Positions 9,310 to 16,834 of a stretch of 46,276 bases of DNA are shown piece by piece. The stretch is from a bacterium (GTDB lineage: Bacteria > Patescibacteriota > Dojkabacteria > B142 > OLB20): NCBI GenBank assembly GCA_021463645.1, contig JAJTYI010000004.1:1-46276 (forward strand), read 5' to 3'. The notes beneath the pieces are model-generated. The model worked only from the letters and a program-made list of their open reading frames with translations. It made no database searches and had not been told where the DNA came from. Both the position numbers and the translations under genes were made by a program. Each line of letters opens with the position of its first letter. Position 1 is the stretch's first letter.

Positions 9310-11025
9310 ATGAAAAATCTTAAAGTTATTTCCATTCTTTTCGTATTTGCTTTTTTTATATCTCTAGAGGGTGTAAATGCCCAGACAGTAACACCCGAAA
9401 TTACTGTAGTACCTACGACAACATCTACTCCGACAGTTGCTCCAACAGATGCGCCTATTCCCACAAATGCATTACCTGGTGTCCCGCAAGGTCTGTCAGC
9501 TACTGTGATTAACGATGACCGTATTGATATCTCTTGGAATAGATCCGCAAACTCAACTGCTTACGAACTATTCCGTAACAATGAAATGGTGGCAGTAGTT
9601 AGCTCATTATTCTACTCAGATAATGGTCTTGAACCAGAAACTTCTTATAGTTACAAGGTTCGTGCATACGATGGTTCTAATTATTCAGCGTTTTCGACAA
9701 CAGTGAGTGCCACAACAAAATCTGAAACAGATGATTCTCCAAACCCTACAATCCCTGAAGGTCCTGACATTGAGCAAAAGACACCATCCGTGGTTGAAAA
9801 GTTCGGGTTTGTTACTCTAGGTACTGAGTCCTATGGATACACTGAGGTGCCCAAATTCGATGCAGGTGAGGACTTAACGATAAATGGAAGAACTGAATCT
9901 TATGCTGATATTGAAGTTATAGTAAAATCTGACCCAAAAAGCTACTTTGCAAAAGCGGACGAAGATGGCTTCTGGGTTGTGAAGGTAGACACTACTTCAC
10001 TAGAGCCTGGAATGCATACTTTTCTCATAAAAATATCTGCAGATGATTTTCCAGAAATATATGAAAGTGAAGAATATACTTTTGAAGTAAGTGAAAAACC
10101 TGTAGAAGAAGCGGTTACAGAAGACAATTCTTTCTCTAATAGAGTCAGATTTATTGCAATTGGGTTAATTATCCTAGTAATCCTAATTTTTGTAGTGGGA
10201 ATAATTCTTGCTAAGAAAAAAGGCCTCTTCAAGAAATTATCTGGAGACTCGAAGAAGGATTCTGGAGAGGCTTTGCCTACGCCTCCACAAGCAACATTTA
10301 GTGAAGATATGATTCAAATAGATGATGAAAGTTCTTCAAAACCTGAAACTCCTCCCGTTGAAGTAGAGCAAGTGACAGAAACACAGGCAAATCCCACTGC
10401 GATAATTCCTCCTGTTGTCGAAAATTCTCAACCAGTAGCAAATAAAACAATAAACTCCCCTACTGAAGAGGGATTTCCACAACCAGTTGAACAAATCAAG
10501 ACTCTTGATTCAATGCAGGGTTTAGGTTCTGGTGCACAAGTTAACACTAACGAGACACTAATTACCACAGATAACGCTGATAACAAGTTAGGTACTAGTT
10601 TAATAGATGATCAACCTATAGATGATGCATCCGAACAAACGGATGTGGACGAAGACCCTAATGTAGCCCACAGCGTAGATGAAATTGATACTGACGGAGT
10701 GTCTGTTGAAGTAGAGGATCTTGGGGTTAATCCGTACGCAGATGTTGTGCGAAAAAGTTATGCTCAAGAAATGCCAGATGAAGAAAACCTTCCAGTAATG
10801 GACTTATCTACCGGTGAAACCTCAGTTGAAAATTCTTTTTCTGTAAACGAGACAGATCTACAACAGCGACAACCAGTTGGGGATTACTCAACTACAACTC
10901 CAGTAATCACTAATGGTTCAGGTGTAAATTCTCCAGATGATAATATGGTTTCTGGAGTAACTAATATTCCTGCGACATCAATCGGAACTGAAAATAACAC
11001 ACAAGAGCCCAATCCTAGTAGTTGA
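9310..11025 (+). CDS. Single-pass surface protein: signal peptide, FN3, Ig-like domain, acidic cytoplasmic tail
   Basis: 571 residues. The signal peptide covers about 1-25 (hydrophobic ILFVFAFFISL, then NAQ). Next come a Thr/Pro linker (26-53), an FN3 domain (about 57-137; SWNRSANSTAYELFRN and YSYKVRAYDGS are typical strands), and an Ig-like domain (about 160-258) paralogous to the last domain of the gene ending at 1783. A strong membrane helix (about 278-300, IAIGLIILVILIFVVGIILA) is followed by KKKGLFKK, a positive-inside signal. The remaining roughly 270 residues are acidic, Pro/Ser/Thr-rich and probably disordered, and lie in the cytoplasm. It starts 60 bases after the giant gene, in the same direction, so the three surface genes probably form one locus. 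Its partner could be the receiver-domain giant; that is inference. Confidence 0.8.
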   Translation: MKNLKVISILFVFAFFISLEGVNAQTVTPEITVVPTTTSTPTVAPTDAPIPTNALPGVPQGLSATVINDDRIDISWNRSANSTAYELFRNNEMVAVVSSLFYSDNGLEPETSYSYKVRAYDGSNYSAFSTTVSATTKSETDDSPNPTIPEGPDIEQKTPSVVEKFGFVTLGTESYGYTEVPKFDAGEDLTINGRTESYADIEVIVKSDPKSYFAKADEDGFWVVKVDTTSLEPGMHTFLIKISADDFPEIYESEEYTFEVSEKPVEEAVTEDNSFSNRVRFIAIGLIILVILIFVVGIILAKKKGLFKKLSGDSKKDSGEALPTPPQATFSEDMIQIDDESSSKPETPPVEVEQVTETQANPTAIIPPVVENSQPVANKTINSPTEEGFPQPVEQIKTLDSMQGLGSGAQVNTNETLITTDNADNKLGTSLIDDQPIDDASEQTDVDEDPNVAHSVDEIDTDGVSVEVEDLGVNPYADVVRKSYAQEMPDEENLPVMDLSTGETSVENSFSVNETDLQQRQPVGDYSTTTPVITNGSGVNSPDDNMVSGVTNIPATSIGTENNTQEPNPSS

Positions 11026-11044
11026 TAACTTATATCGTATTGAA

Positions 11045-11761
11045 TTATTCTTTTTGCATAATAACATACGTGTTATTGCTATCCGAGGTATATCTAGATA
11101 GTGGACGTAATTGAGAGTAGTGGATTAAAGATTGTTTTTCCTCCTCAGAAAAATAATGACAATACCTTTGTGTGTCAGTGCTGTCGGACCATTTTAGTAG
11201 ATGATCCCCTTCCTCAAGGTCTTTTTTATCAAATTTTGATAAGGACCAAGGGAAAATTCTATTTTGCATTCTATTTCCTTTTAAAAAGTCCCAAAATGTT
11301 AAAACTATGATGCCTTTCGGTTTAAGTAATTTTGATAATTGTTTAATCAAGTCTATTCTATTGGAATTCCCAGGAATATGATGCAATACAGCTATGAGCG
11401 AAATTAAATCATATTTCTCGTTGGCTATTTTTGTAAAATCGTCATTAGCAATATCAAAACGCATGAAATAAGAGTTTTCATCAGCAAGTTTATTTTGACA
11501 TTCTGATATGAAATTAGATGAGTGGTCGATTCCTAGATATGTGAAATTATCGGTGTTTTCTCTCAAGAATTTCAGAAAACGACCGTTCCCACATCCTACA
11601 TCTAATACATTTCTGATATTCGGATTATGTGTTTTTATTACTTCCCATGCCTTTTGCCACCCTTTCCAGTAATAATTCCTGGTATTTGAGAACTCTTGAG
11701 CATTCTCTTCGTAGAAAATGCGATTAAGCTCGAGTAATTTCTGTCTAGTTTCGTCTTTCAT
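11045..11761 (-). CDS. Trm9/ALKBH8-family class I SAM methyltransferase, predicted tRNA wobble-uridine carboxymethyl methyltransferase
   Basis: 238 residues. Motif I is LDVGCGNGRFL (53-63); the acidic residue after strand 2 is in GIDHS (78-82); motif IV region is SLIAVLHHI (121-129), followed by LLKPKGIIVLTFW. Beyond the generic fold, three stretches match the Trm9/ALKBH8 methyltransferase family: the N-terminal FYEENAQEFSNTR (compare VYEEIAGHFSSTR), the VLHHI...NR...L..LLKP block, and the C-terminal QRYCHYFSEEE (compare HRYYHVFREGE). That family methylates 5-carboxymethyluridine at tRNA position 34 to mcm5U, using SAM. The gene is divergent from elp3, whose product makes cm5U, with 80 bases between the two starts, which strongly supports a shared pathway. 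No Trm112-like partner is seen in the window. It converges on the surface gene ending at 11025 (19-base gap). Substrate is inferred. Confidence 0.8.
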   Translation of the reverse strand: MKDETRQKLLELNRIFYEENAQEFSNTRNYYWKGWQKAWEVIKTHNPNIRNVLDVGCGNGRFLKFLRENTDNFTYLGIDHSSNFISECQNKLADENSYFMRFDIANDDFTKIANEKYDLISLIAVLHHIPGNSNRIDLIKQLSKLLKPKGIIVLTFWDFLKGNRMQNRIFPWSLSKFDKKDLEEGDHLLKWSDSTDTQRYCHYFSEEEKQSLIHYSQLRPLSRYTSDSNNTYVIMQKE

Positions 11762-11841
11762 AATTATTTAACATATTTTATCATGTCAAACTGAATAATC
11801 CTGTGAATAATTGCGAATTCTAATGTTACAATACAAGGACT

Positions 11842-13602
11842 ATGGATCCAAAGAAGTATAAAGACGAATTTGAACAAATATTTAAAGAAATCTCATTAAT
11901 TCCAGACAATAAATGGAGTTATAAGAAATTTCATAAAATCTTACGCAACCATCCACGGGATGGCTCTGGAATATTTAGTCGAAATAATCTTGTTGAAGGC
12001 TACCGATATCTATCAGAAGTTGCTGGGACAGAAGTTGATCAAAAGGTTCTAGATAGGATTAAAATGAGGCCTACGAGGACAATATCTGGCGTAACTCCCG
12101 TAACAGTCTTAACCAAGCCATTTCCGTGTCCTGGAAAGTGCATTTTCTGTCCAAATGATGTCAGAATGCCTAAAAGTTATCTCCGAGATGAGCCTGGCGC
12201 ACAAAGAGCTGAGAGAAACAGCTTCGATCCGTATTTGCAGACATACAATAGGTTGTTAGCACTTCATAACATTGGCCATAACACAAGCAAAGTTGAGCTC
12301 ATCGTTTTGGGGGGAACTTGGTCGTTTTATCCCGAAAGTTATCAAATCTGGTTTGTGAAAAGATGTTTTGATGCTATGAATGACTTTGGAGTCAAGGATA
12401 ATCGCGACAAAGTCAAAGTTCAAAACGACTTTGAAGAGGCTGATAAAGCTCCAAATCGTAAAATTGATGGTGGAAGAAAATCATACAATCAGATAATTAA
12501 CGAAGTTGTTCACAATAAAGGTAAAAGATTAATTTCCGAGACCGAGATGACTACTTGGGAGAGCCTTGAGAGTGCTCATAAACTAAACGAAAATGCAAAA
12601 AGTCATTGCGTAGGATTAGTCATAGAAACAAGACCGGACTGGATAAATGAAGCTGAAATTATAAAGTTTCGAAGACTTGGTGCAACGAAGATACAAATCG
12701 GAATCCAAAGTTTGGATGACAAAGTAATGGAATTAAATAAAAGAGGCCATGGTAGAAAAGAAACTGAAAATGCTATTAGATTATTAAGACTTGGTGGATT
12801 TAAGATTCATGCTCACTGGATGCCAAATCTTTATGGATCCACTGTCGAGAATGATATCCTAGACTACAAAAGACTCTGGGAGAAACAAATTCAACCAGAC
12901 GAATTGAAAGTTTATCCCACCAGTATCATTTCCAATACGGGGCTTTATGATTTATACAAAAAAGGCGAGTATAAACCATACACTTATGAAGAGTTGCTGA
13001 AGGTGATGACTGAAATTATGCCACTGACGCCTAGGTATTGTAGGTTAACTAGGATTGTGAGAGATATTCCTTCGACGGATATAGTAGCAGGCAACAAGTT
13101 GACGAACTTTAGACAAATTGCAGAGCTGGAGTTAGAGAGAACAGAGAAAAAGTGTCAGTGCATCAGATGTAGAGAAATCAAAGGAAAATCAATACGTGCA
13201 GAGGATTTGGAGCTTGAAACGATTGAATATATGACTGAGGTTGGAAAAGAAGTCTTCATATCATACAAAACAAAGTCAGAGGATAAGATTATTGGATTCT
13301 TGAGATTAAGTTTACCTGAGAAATCATTAATTAAAAATCATTTCATTGAAGAATTGCAAAACTCTGCAATGATTAGAGAAGTGCATGTTTATGGCTCTGT
13401 AGTAAACATCGGAATTAAGCAAAGTCAAAAGTCTCAACATCTAGGAATTGGAACAAAATTAGTCAAATTGGCTGAAGAGTTGGCTTCGGAGGATGGGTTT
13501 TTAAGGATTGCTGTAATATCAGCTATTGGCACGAGAGAATATTACAAAAAGCTGGGGTTTGAGCTGGAGGAAATGTATATGATAAAAAATTTAATTACAT
13601 AG
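11842..13602 (+). CDS. elp3: Elp3 family radical-SAM/GNAT tRNA uridine(34) carboxymethyl enzyme
   Basis: 586 residues, the usual size for Elp3. An N-terminal helical tRNA-binding region (1-80) precedes the radical SAM core. The cluster cysteines are C96, C100 and C103 (CPGKCIFC, C-x3-C-x2-C), followed by PKSYLRDEPGAQRAERN and FDPYLQTYNRL, both Elp3 signatures. Other core motifs are VELIVLGGTW, ETRPDW, TKIQIGIQS, HWMPNLYGS and ELKVYP. A zinc site (CQCIRCREIK, about 434-443) links to the C-terminal acetyltransferase-like domain (EVHVYGSVVNIG, QHLGIGTKLV, IGTREYYKKLGFELE). Elp3 proteins use SAM and acetyl-CoA to make 5-carboxymethyluridine at the tRNA wobble base. The gene is divergent from the Trm9-like methyltransferase. 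The ATG at 11842 has no clear Shine-Dalgarno sequence. Confidence 0.96.
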   Translation: MDPKKYKDEFEQIFKEISLIPDNKWSYKKFHKILRNHPRDGSGIFSRNNLVEGYRYLSEVAGTEVDQKVLDRIKMRPTRTISGVTPVTVLTKPFPCPGKCIFCPNDVRMPKSYLRDEPGAQRAERNSFDPYLQTYNRLLALHNIGHNTSKVELIVLGGTWSFYPESYQIWFVKRCFDAMNDFGVKDNRDKVKVQNDFEEADKAPNRKIDGGRKSYNQIINEVVHNKGKRLISETEMTTWESLESAHKLNENAKSHCVGLVIETRPDWINEAEIIKFRRLGATKIQIGIQSLDDKVMELNKRGHGRKETENAIRLLRLGGFKIHAHWMPNLYGSTVENDILDYKRLWEKQIQPDELKVYPTSIISNTGLYDLYKKGEYKPYTYEELLKVMTEIMPLTPRYCRLTRIVRDIPSTDIVAGNKLTNFRQIAELELERTEKKCQCIRCREIKGKSIRAEDLELETIEYMTEVGKEVFISYKTKSEDKIIGFLRLSLPEKSLIKNHFIEELQNSAMIREVHVYGSVVNIGIKQSQKSQHLGIGTKLVKLAEELASEDGFLRIAVISAIGTREYYKKLGFELEEMYMIKNLIT

Positions 13603-13679
13603 AATTTGATTATTAGAAGAGAATACTAATACTCTCAAATCTAAATTAAAATTGTATCCATTAAAACTACTGAGGATGT

Positions 13680-13925
13680 TTATACGTACTTATATATGGA
13701 GTCAATATATATTAAATCGTTATTAGAGTATCCTTCTGCTAATACCTTCCCACAATAAAAGCAAATAATATCTGTATAGGCATATATATCGGTTCGGATT
13801 TCAGTGCAGGGTTTTCCATCTTTAATAATTTCTCTCTGAGTTATATTTTTATGTCCTCGATTAGATACACCTGCAATTTCCTTGTGTTTTCCATCTGGAG
13901 ATTTAGGACTATTACACTCCGTCAT
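13680..13925 (-). CDS. Small Cys-containing hypothetical protein, possible zinc ribbon
   Basis: 81 residues, family not recognised. It has cysteines at positions 4, 40, 55 and 58, the last two in CFYCGK, which looks like one knuckle of a zinc ribbon; whether C4 and C40 complete a site cannot be told. The rest is hydrophilic with no membrane segment. A good -10 box (TATAAT on the minus strand, plus-strand 13949-13954) lies 23 bases before the ATG, the same spacing as other promoters here, which supports expression. It is flanked by elp3, with which it converges, and by a divergent rpe-like gene. Confidence 0.5.
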   Translation of the reverse strand: MTECNSPKSPDGKHKEIAGVSNRGHKNITQREIIKDGKPCTEIRTDIYAYTDIICFYCGKVLAEGYSNNDLIYIDSIYKYV

Positions 13926-13948
13926 GACCTAGTAGCTAATATATTGTA

Positions 13949-13954
13949 ATTATA
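13949..13954 (-). promoter_or_regulatory. -10 promoter box for the small Cys protein
   Basis: The minus strand reads TATAAT, 23 bases before the ATG at 13925. No convincing -35 is seen. Confidence 0.4.
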
Positions 13955-13990
13955 TACTATTTGGTGATATTTATGTTGTGATATTATAAT

Positions 13991-13999
13991 TGATATAAT
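13991..13999 (+). promoter_or_regulatory. Extended -10 promoter (TGaTATAAT) of the Rpe-like gene
   Basis: An exact TGATATAAT lies 18 bases before the ATG at 14018. Transcription would start roughly 7 bases after the box, leaving a leader of about a dozen bases with no Shine-Dalgarno sequence. The same nonamer recurs at 18983, 31523 and 45309 and, on the minus strand, at 39185. Confidence 0.55.
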
Positions 14000-14017
14000 T
14001 ATCCATTAATAAACCCT

Positions 14018-14668
14018 ATGAAAATCAACCCGACAATCCTCACAAACGACAAAGATGACTATGCAATGCAAGTCATTCGAGATGCTGGGTTTGCTAAAGA
14101 ACTTGACATTGATGTTATTGATTGGTCGTTGACTTCGGGAAAAACGATAACTGCGGAAGAATCTTTGTCAGTTCCAGTTGATGTAATCTACAACTTTGAT
14201 TTGATGATGGATTATCCATCAAAAGCCGTAAAAGTGCTTGTTGAGGATGTTCGAGTTCGCAAAATCATAATTAATATCCATTCCATGGATAGTATTGATG
14301 ATTTAATAGAAATTATTGAACAAAAAGGTATAGAAACTGCTGTGTCATTTCACGAACCCTCACAATATGATCTAATCAAAAAATATTTCAATAAAGTTGA
14401 TTCGATTCATATATTTGCGATTCAGCCTGGAGCTCAAGGCAATAAATTTCGACCTGAAATGTTGGAGTATTCGAAGAAACTTAGAGCTGATGGATTCGAG
14501 GGTGAAATCGGTCTAGATGGAGGTGTTAATAAACAAACTTTACCTCAAATTCTAAATTTCCCCTTCGATGTTGTAGTAGTAGGTTCTGCTATCTCGAAAT
14601 CAGAGAACCCAAAAAGTACCTACCTCCAACTCATTGAAATGGAAAAACAACTTCGGAATTGTGCATAG
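14018..14668 (+). CDS. Ribulose-phosphate 3-epimerase-like TIM-barrel protein with altered metal ligands
   Basis: 216 residues, close to the usual Rpe length of about 220. Family landmarks are visible in order: INPTIL at the first strand (Rpe: ISPSIL), LDIDVID (Rpe: HIDVMDG), FDLMM (Rpe: HLM), IFAIQPGAQGNKF (Rpe: VNPGFGGQKF), and EIGLDGGVNKQTLP with the catalytic-position Asp. The two metal-binding His of the family, in the HxD and HLM/HMM motifs, both read Asp here, so the normal Zn/Fe site is changed. It could still isomerise a pentose phosphate with a different metal, or act on another substrate. It sits alone between divergent and codirectional neighbours, with its own promoter at 13991. 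Confidence 0.75.
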   Translation: MKINPTILTNDKDDYAMQVIRDAGFAKELDIDVIDWSLTSGKTITAEESLSVPVDVIYNFDLMMDYPSKAVKVLVEDVRVRKIIINIHSMDSIDDLIEIIEQKGIETAVSFHEPSQYDLIKKYFNKVDSIHIFAIQPGAQGNKFRPEMLEYSKKLRADGFEGEIGLDGGVNKQTLPQILNFPFDVVVVGSAISKSENPKSTYLQLIEMEKQLRNCA

Positions 14669-14741
14669 TGTATGACTTTGTCGGACAAATCTATTTGTGG
14701 TTGGCATATTCTCAATATATTTTATTGTATAGCAATATATG

Positions 14742-14750
14742 TGATATGAT
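14742..14750 (+). promoter_or_regulatory. Extended -10 promoter (TGaTATGAT) of the ABC transporter pair
   Basis: The box ends only 9 bases before the ATG at 14760. Initiation about 7 bases downstream of a -10 box would produce a leaderless or nearly leaderless mRNA. Confidence 0.5.
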
Positions 14751-14759
14751 AGCAATGCT

Positions 14760-15437
14760 ATGATGATTGAAATAAAAGAATTAACAAAAAAATACAGAAT
14801 TAGCCGTAACAATATCGTTGATGCGGTCAATAACCTCAGTTTCGAAATCGAATCTGGGGAAGTTGTCACAATCATTGGTCCATCTGGGTCGGGTAAATCA
14901 ACGTTATTAAATGTCTTAGGTGGACTTGATAGGGACTATGATGGTGAAGTAAGGGTCGACGAGAAAGAAATACGTGAATATAACTCAGTTTTCTATCGTA
15001 GAAATATTGTTGGAACAATATTTCAACAATTTTACCTCATCCCTGCTCTAAGTGTTGCCGAAAATATCGGTCTTCCAAGTTATTTTGCAGATAGAAGTGC
15101 AAAAAAGGCAATGCAAGATAAAGTTAATTATCTATTAGATCGAGTGAACCTCACCGACAGGAAAAATCATAAACCAAAAGAACTCTCAGGAGGCCAAGCA
15201 CAAAGAGTCGCAATAGCTAGGGCATTGTTAGCTGAACCGAAAATATTGTTAGCGGATGAACCAACTGGGAATCTGGATAGTAAGACTGGTAAAGAGATTA
15301 TGGGTTTGTTGCTTGAGATTAATAGGGAGATGAAAACGACATTATTGATTGTTACACATGATACAGAGTTAATTGTAGGTGCTAAAAGACGAATCTTTTT
15401 GAAAGACGGTAAATTAGATAAATCTAGGAATAAATAA
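14760..15437 (+). CDS. ABC transporter ATP-binding protein, MacB/LolD type
   Basis: 225 residues, a complete stand-alone nucleotide-binding domain. Walker A is GPSGSGKST (40-48), the Q-loop FQQFYLIPALSVAEN, the signature LSGGQ (about 141-145), Walker B ILLADEPTGNLDS, and the switch His is in IVTHD. The TGNLDS and LIPALSVAEN sequences are typical of the MacB/LolD/FtsE-like class, which powers mechanotransmission or extrusion rather than solute uptake. ATG ATG at 14760/14763 gives two possible starts. The permease gene follows after four bases, so the pair is an operon. Substrate unknown. Confidence 0.93.
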   Translation: MMIEIKELTKKYRISRNNIVDAVNNLSFEIESGEVVTIIGPSGSGKSTLLNVLGGLDRDYDGEVRVDEKEIREYNSVFYRRNIVGTIFQQFYLIPALSVAENIGLPSYFADRSAKKAMQDKVNYLLDRVNLTDRKNHKPKELSGGQAQRVAIARALLAEPKILLADEPTGNLDSKTGKEIMGLLLEINREMKTTLLIVTHDTELIVGAKRRIFLKDGKLDKSRNK

Positions 15438-15441
15438 TTAA

Positions 15442-16722
15442 ATGCTAAAATATTCATTAAATCTAGTATTTCGAAGTAAATTAAGGACTTTTCTAACAAG
15501 CCTGGGTATTACTATTGCTGTTGTACTTTTGAGTCTAATAATTTTCGGAATGAATGGATTTAAAGATGTAATTACAAACGAATTCACCAGTAGATTCAAG
15601 CCAAACGAAATAATTGTCTCAAGTACCAATTTTCTAAGTATTGTTGCTCCTATGGGCGAAACAGAAGGTGAGGAAGAAGTAAAAGAACCGGAATTAATGA
15701 CTTCGGCTCTAGTAAAAGAGATTCAAGTTGATAGTAGAGTAAGTAAAGTTGTGCCCGCCATAATGATCAATGGTATGCAACTTCGCCTTGATGGCAATGA
15801 CAAAGCATTTTCACCAAGTTTTCCTTTCGGTTGGGATGTGCCTGGAGACTCTAACTATTTCACTGGTTTTGATGGAGAAAAAACAGTTCTGGATTCTGGA
15901 GAAGCATTTGTAAGTGAGGATGTTGTCAGTTTCTTCAAAACAAGTCATGATGAGATTATAGGACAGACTCTTGTTATTGAAGTTGCTCCATCTACATTAC
16001 TTTCCAACAAAACCAAAACTCAAATCGACAAGGAATATAGATACAAAATAGTTGGAGTTATTGATTCGGGTTCTGATCGTTCAGATGCACTTATTACTAC
16101 TGGGGATGCAGCAGAAATGCTTGCTCAAAATGGCGGATTCATAAATGGCCAGGAATATCTAGATGAAATCGGTTACGATCAATTATTCATCGAGTTAAAC
16201 AATGAAGATGATGTTAACAATTTTAGAGAAGAAATCTCTGAAAAATATGGACTTCAGGCTTTTAGTGCTGATGATGTACTTGAATTCTTGAGTTTAATAA
16301 CAAATGCCATCACTTTTGTACTGATATTCTTCGGAATTGTGTCTGCATTTGTAGCCTCAATTGGGATTATAAACACAATGGTTATGAGTATTTACGAACA
16401 GACTCGAGAAATAGGTATAAACAAGGCTGTAGGAGCCTCAAATTACCAGATTCTATACATTTTCCTGATACAGTCAGGCGTTATCGGATTACTAGGTGGT
16501 TTACTAGGTTTGACCATTGTTTTGGCAGTTACTATCATTGCAGATCCATTTGTTGTAGATATGCTTCAAGAACAAGGCTTCTCCGCAGAGCGTTACTTCA
16601 GTCTTGATCCCCTTATCATTTTGGGAATTATCATTGGTTGCATCATAACTGGAGTTTTAGCAGGTATTTACCCGGCTATCAAGGCCGCACGTCTCGACCC
16701 AGTGAAAGCCCTTCGCTTCTAA
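15442..16722 (+). CDS. ABC transporter permease, MacB/FtsX family
   Basis: 426 residues. An N-terminal membrane helix (LTSLGITIAVVLLSLIIFGM, about 13-36) is followed by a large extracytoplasmic domain (about 40-270, MacB-periplasmic-core type) and three C-terminal helices typical of FtsX-like permeases: about 285-310, 335-370 and 392-415. The family motifs SIYEQTREIGINKAVGAS (coupling region) and the C-terminal IYPAIKAARLDPVKALR are both present. It pairs with the ATPase four bases upstream. MacB-type systems in single-membrane cells export peptides or lipophilic compounds or act on envelope lipoproteins; the cargo here cannot be told. Confidence 0.93.
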   Translation: MLKYSLNLVFRSKLRTFLTSLGITIAVVLLSLIIFGMNGFKDVITNEFTSRFKPNEIIVSSTNFLSIVAPMGETEGEEEVKEPELMTSALVKEIQVDSRVSKVVPAIMINGMQLRLDGNDKAFSPSFPFGWDVPGDSNYFTGFDGEKTVLDSGEAFVSEDVVSFFKTSHDEIIGQTLVIEVAPSTLLSNKTKTQIDKEYRYKIVGVIDSGSDRSDALITTGDAAEMLAQNGGFINGQEYLDEIGYDQLFIELNNEDDVNNFREEISEKYGLQAFSADDVLEFLSLITNAITFVLIFFGIVSAFVASIGIINTMVMSIYEQTREIGINKAVGASNYQILYIFLIQSGVIGLLGGLLGLTIVLAVTIIADPFVVDMLQEQGFSAERYFSLDPLIILGIIIGCIITGVLAGIYPAIKAARLDPVKALRF

Positions 16723-16834
16723 TAACTAATTTCCCACGGAATAAAACTCCACTACTGTGCTTTTCTTGTAATATTTTCCTATACCAGCGTTATTCCAATT
16801 GTTGTATGATTAATTAATATTTATTTTTAATAAA

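Noticed and set aside
13600-13660. Hairpin after elp3 as a terminator
   Set aside because: The stem is short with a mismatch and there is no T tract.
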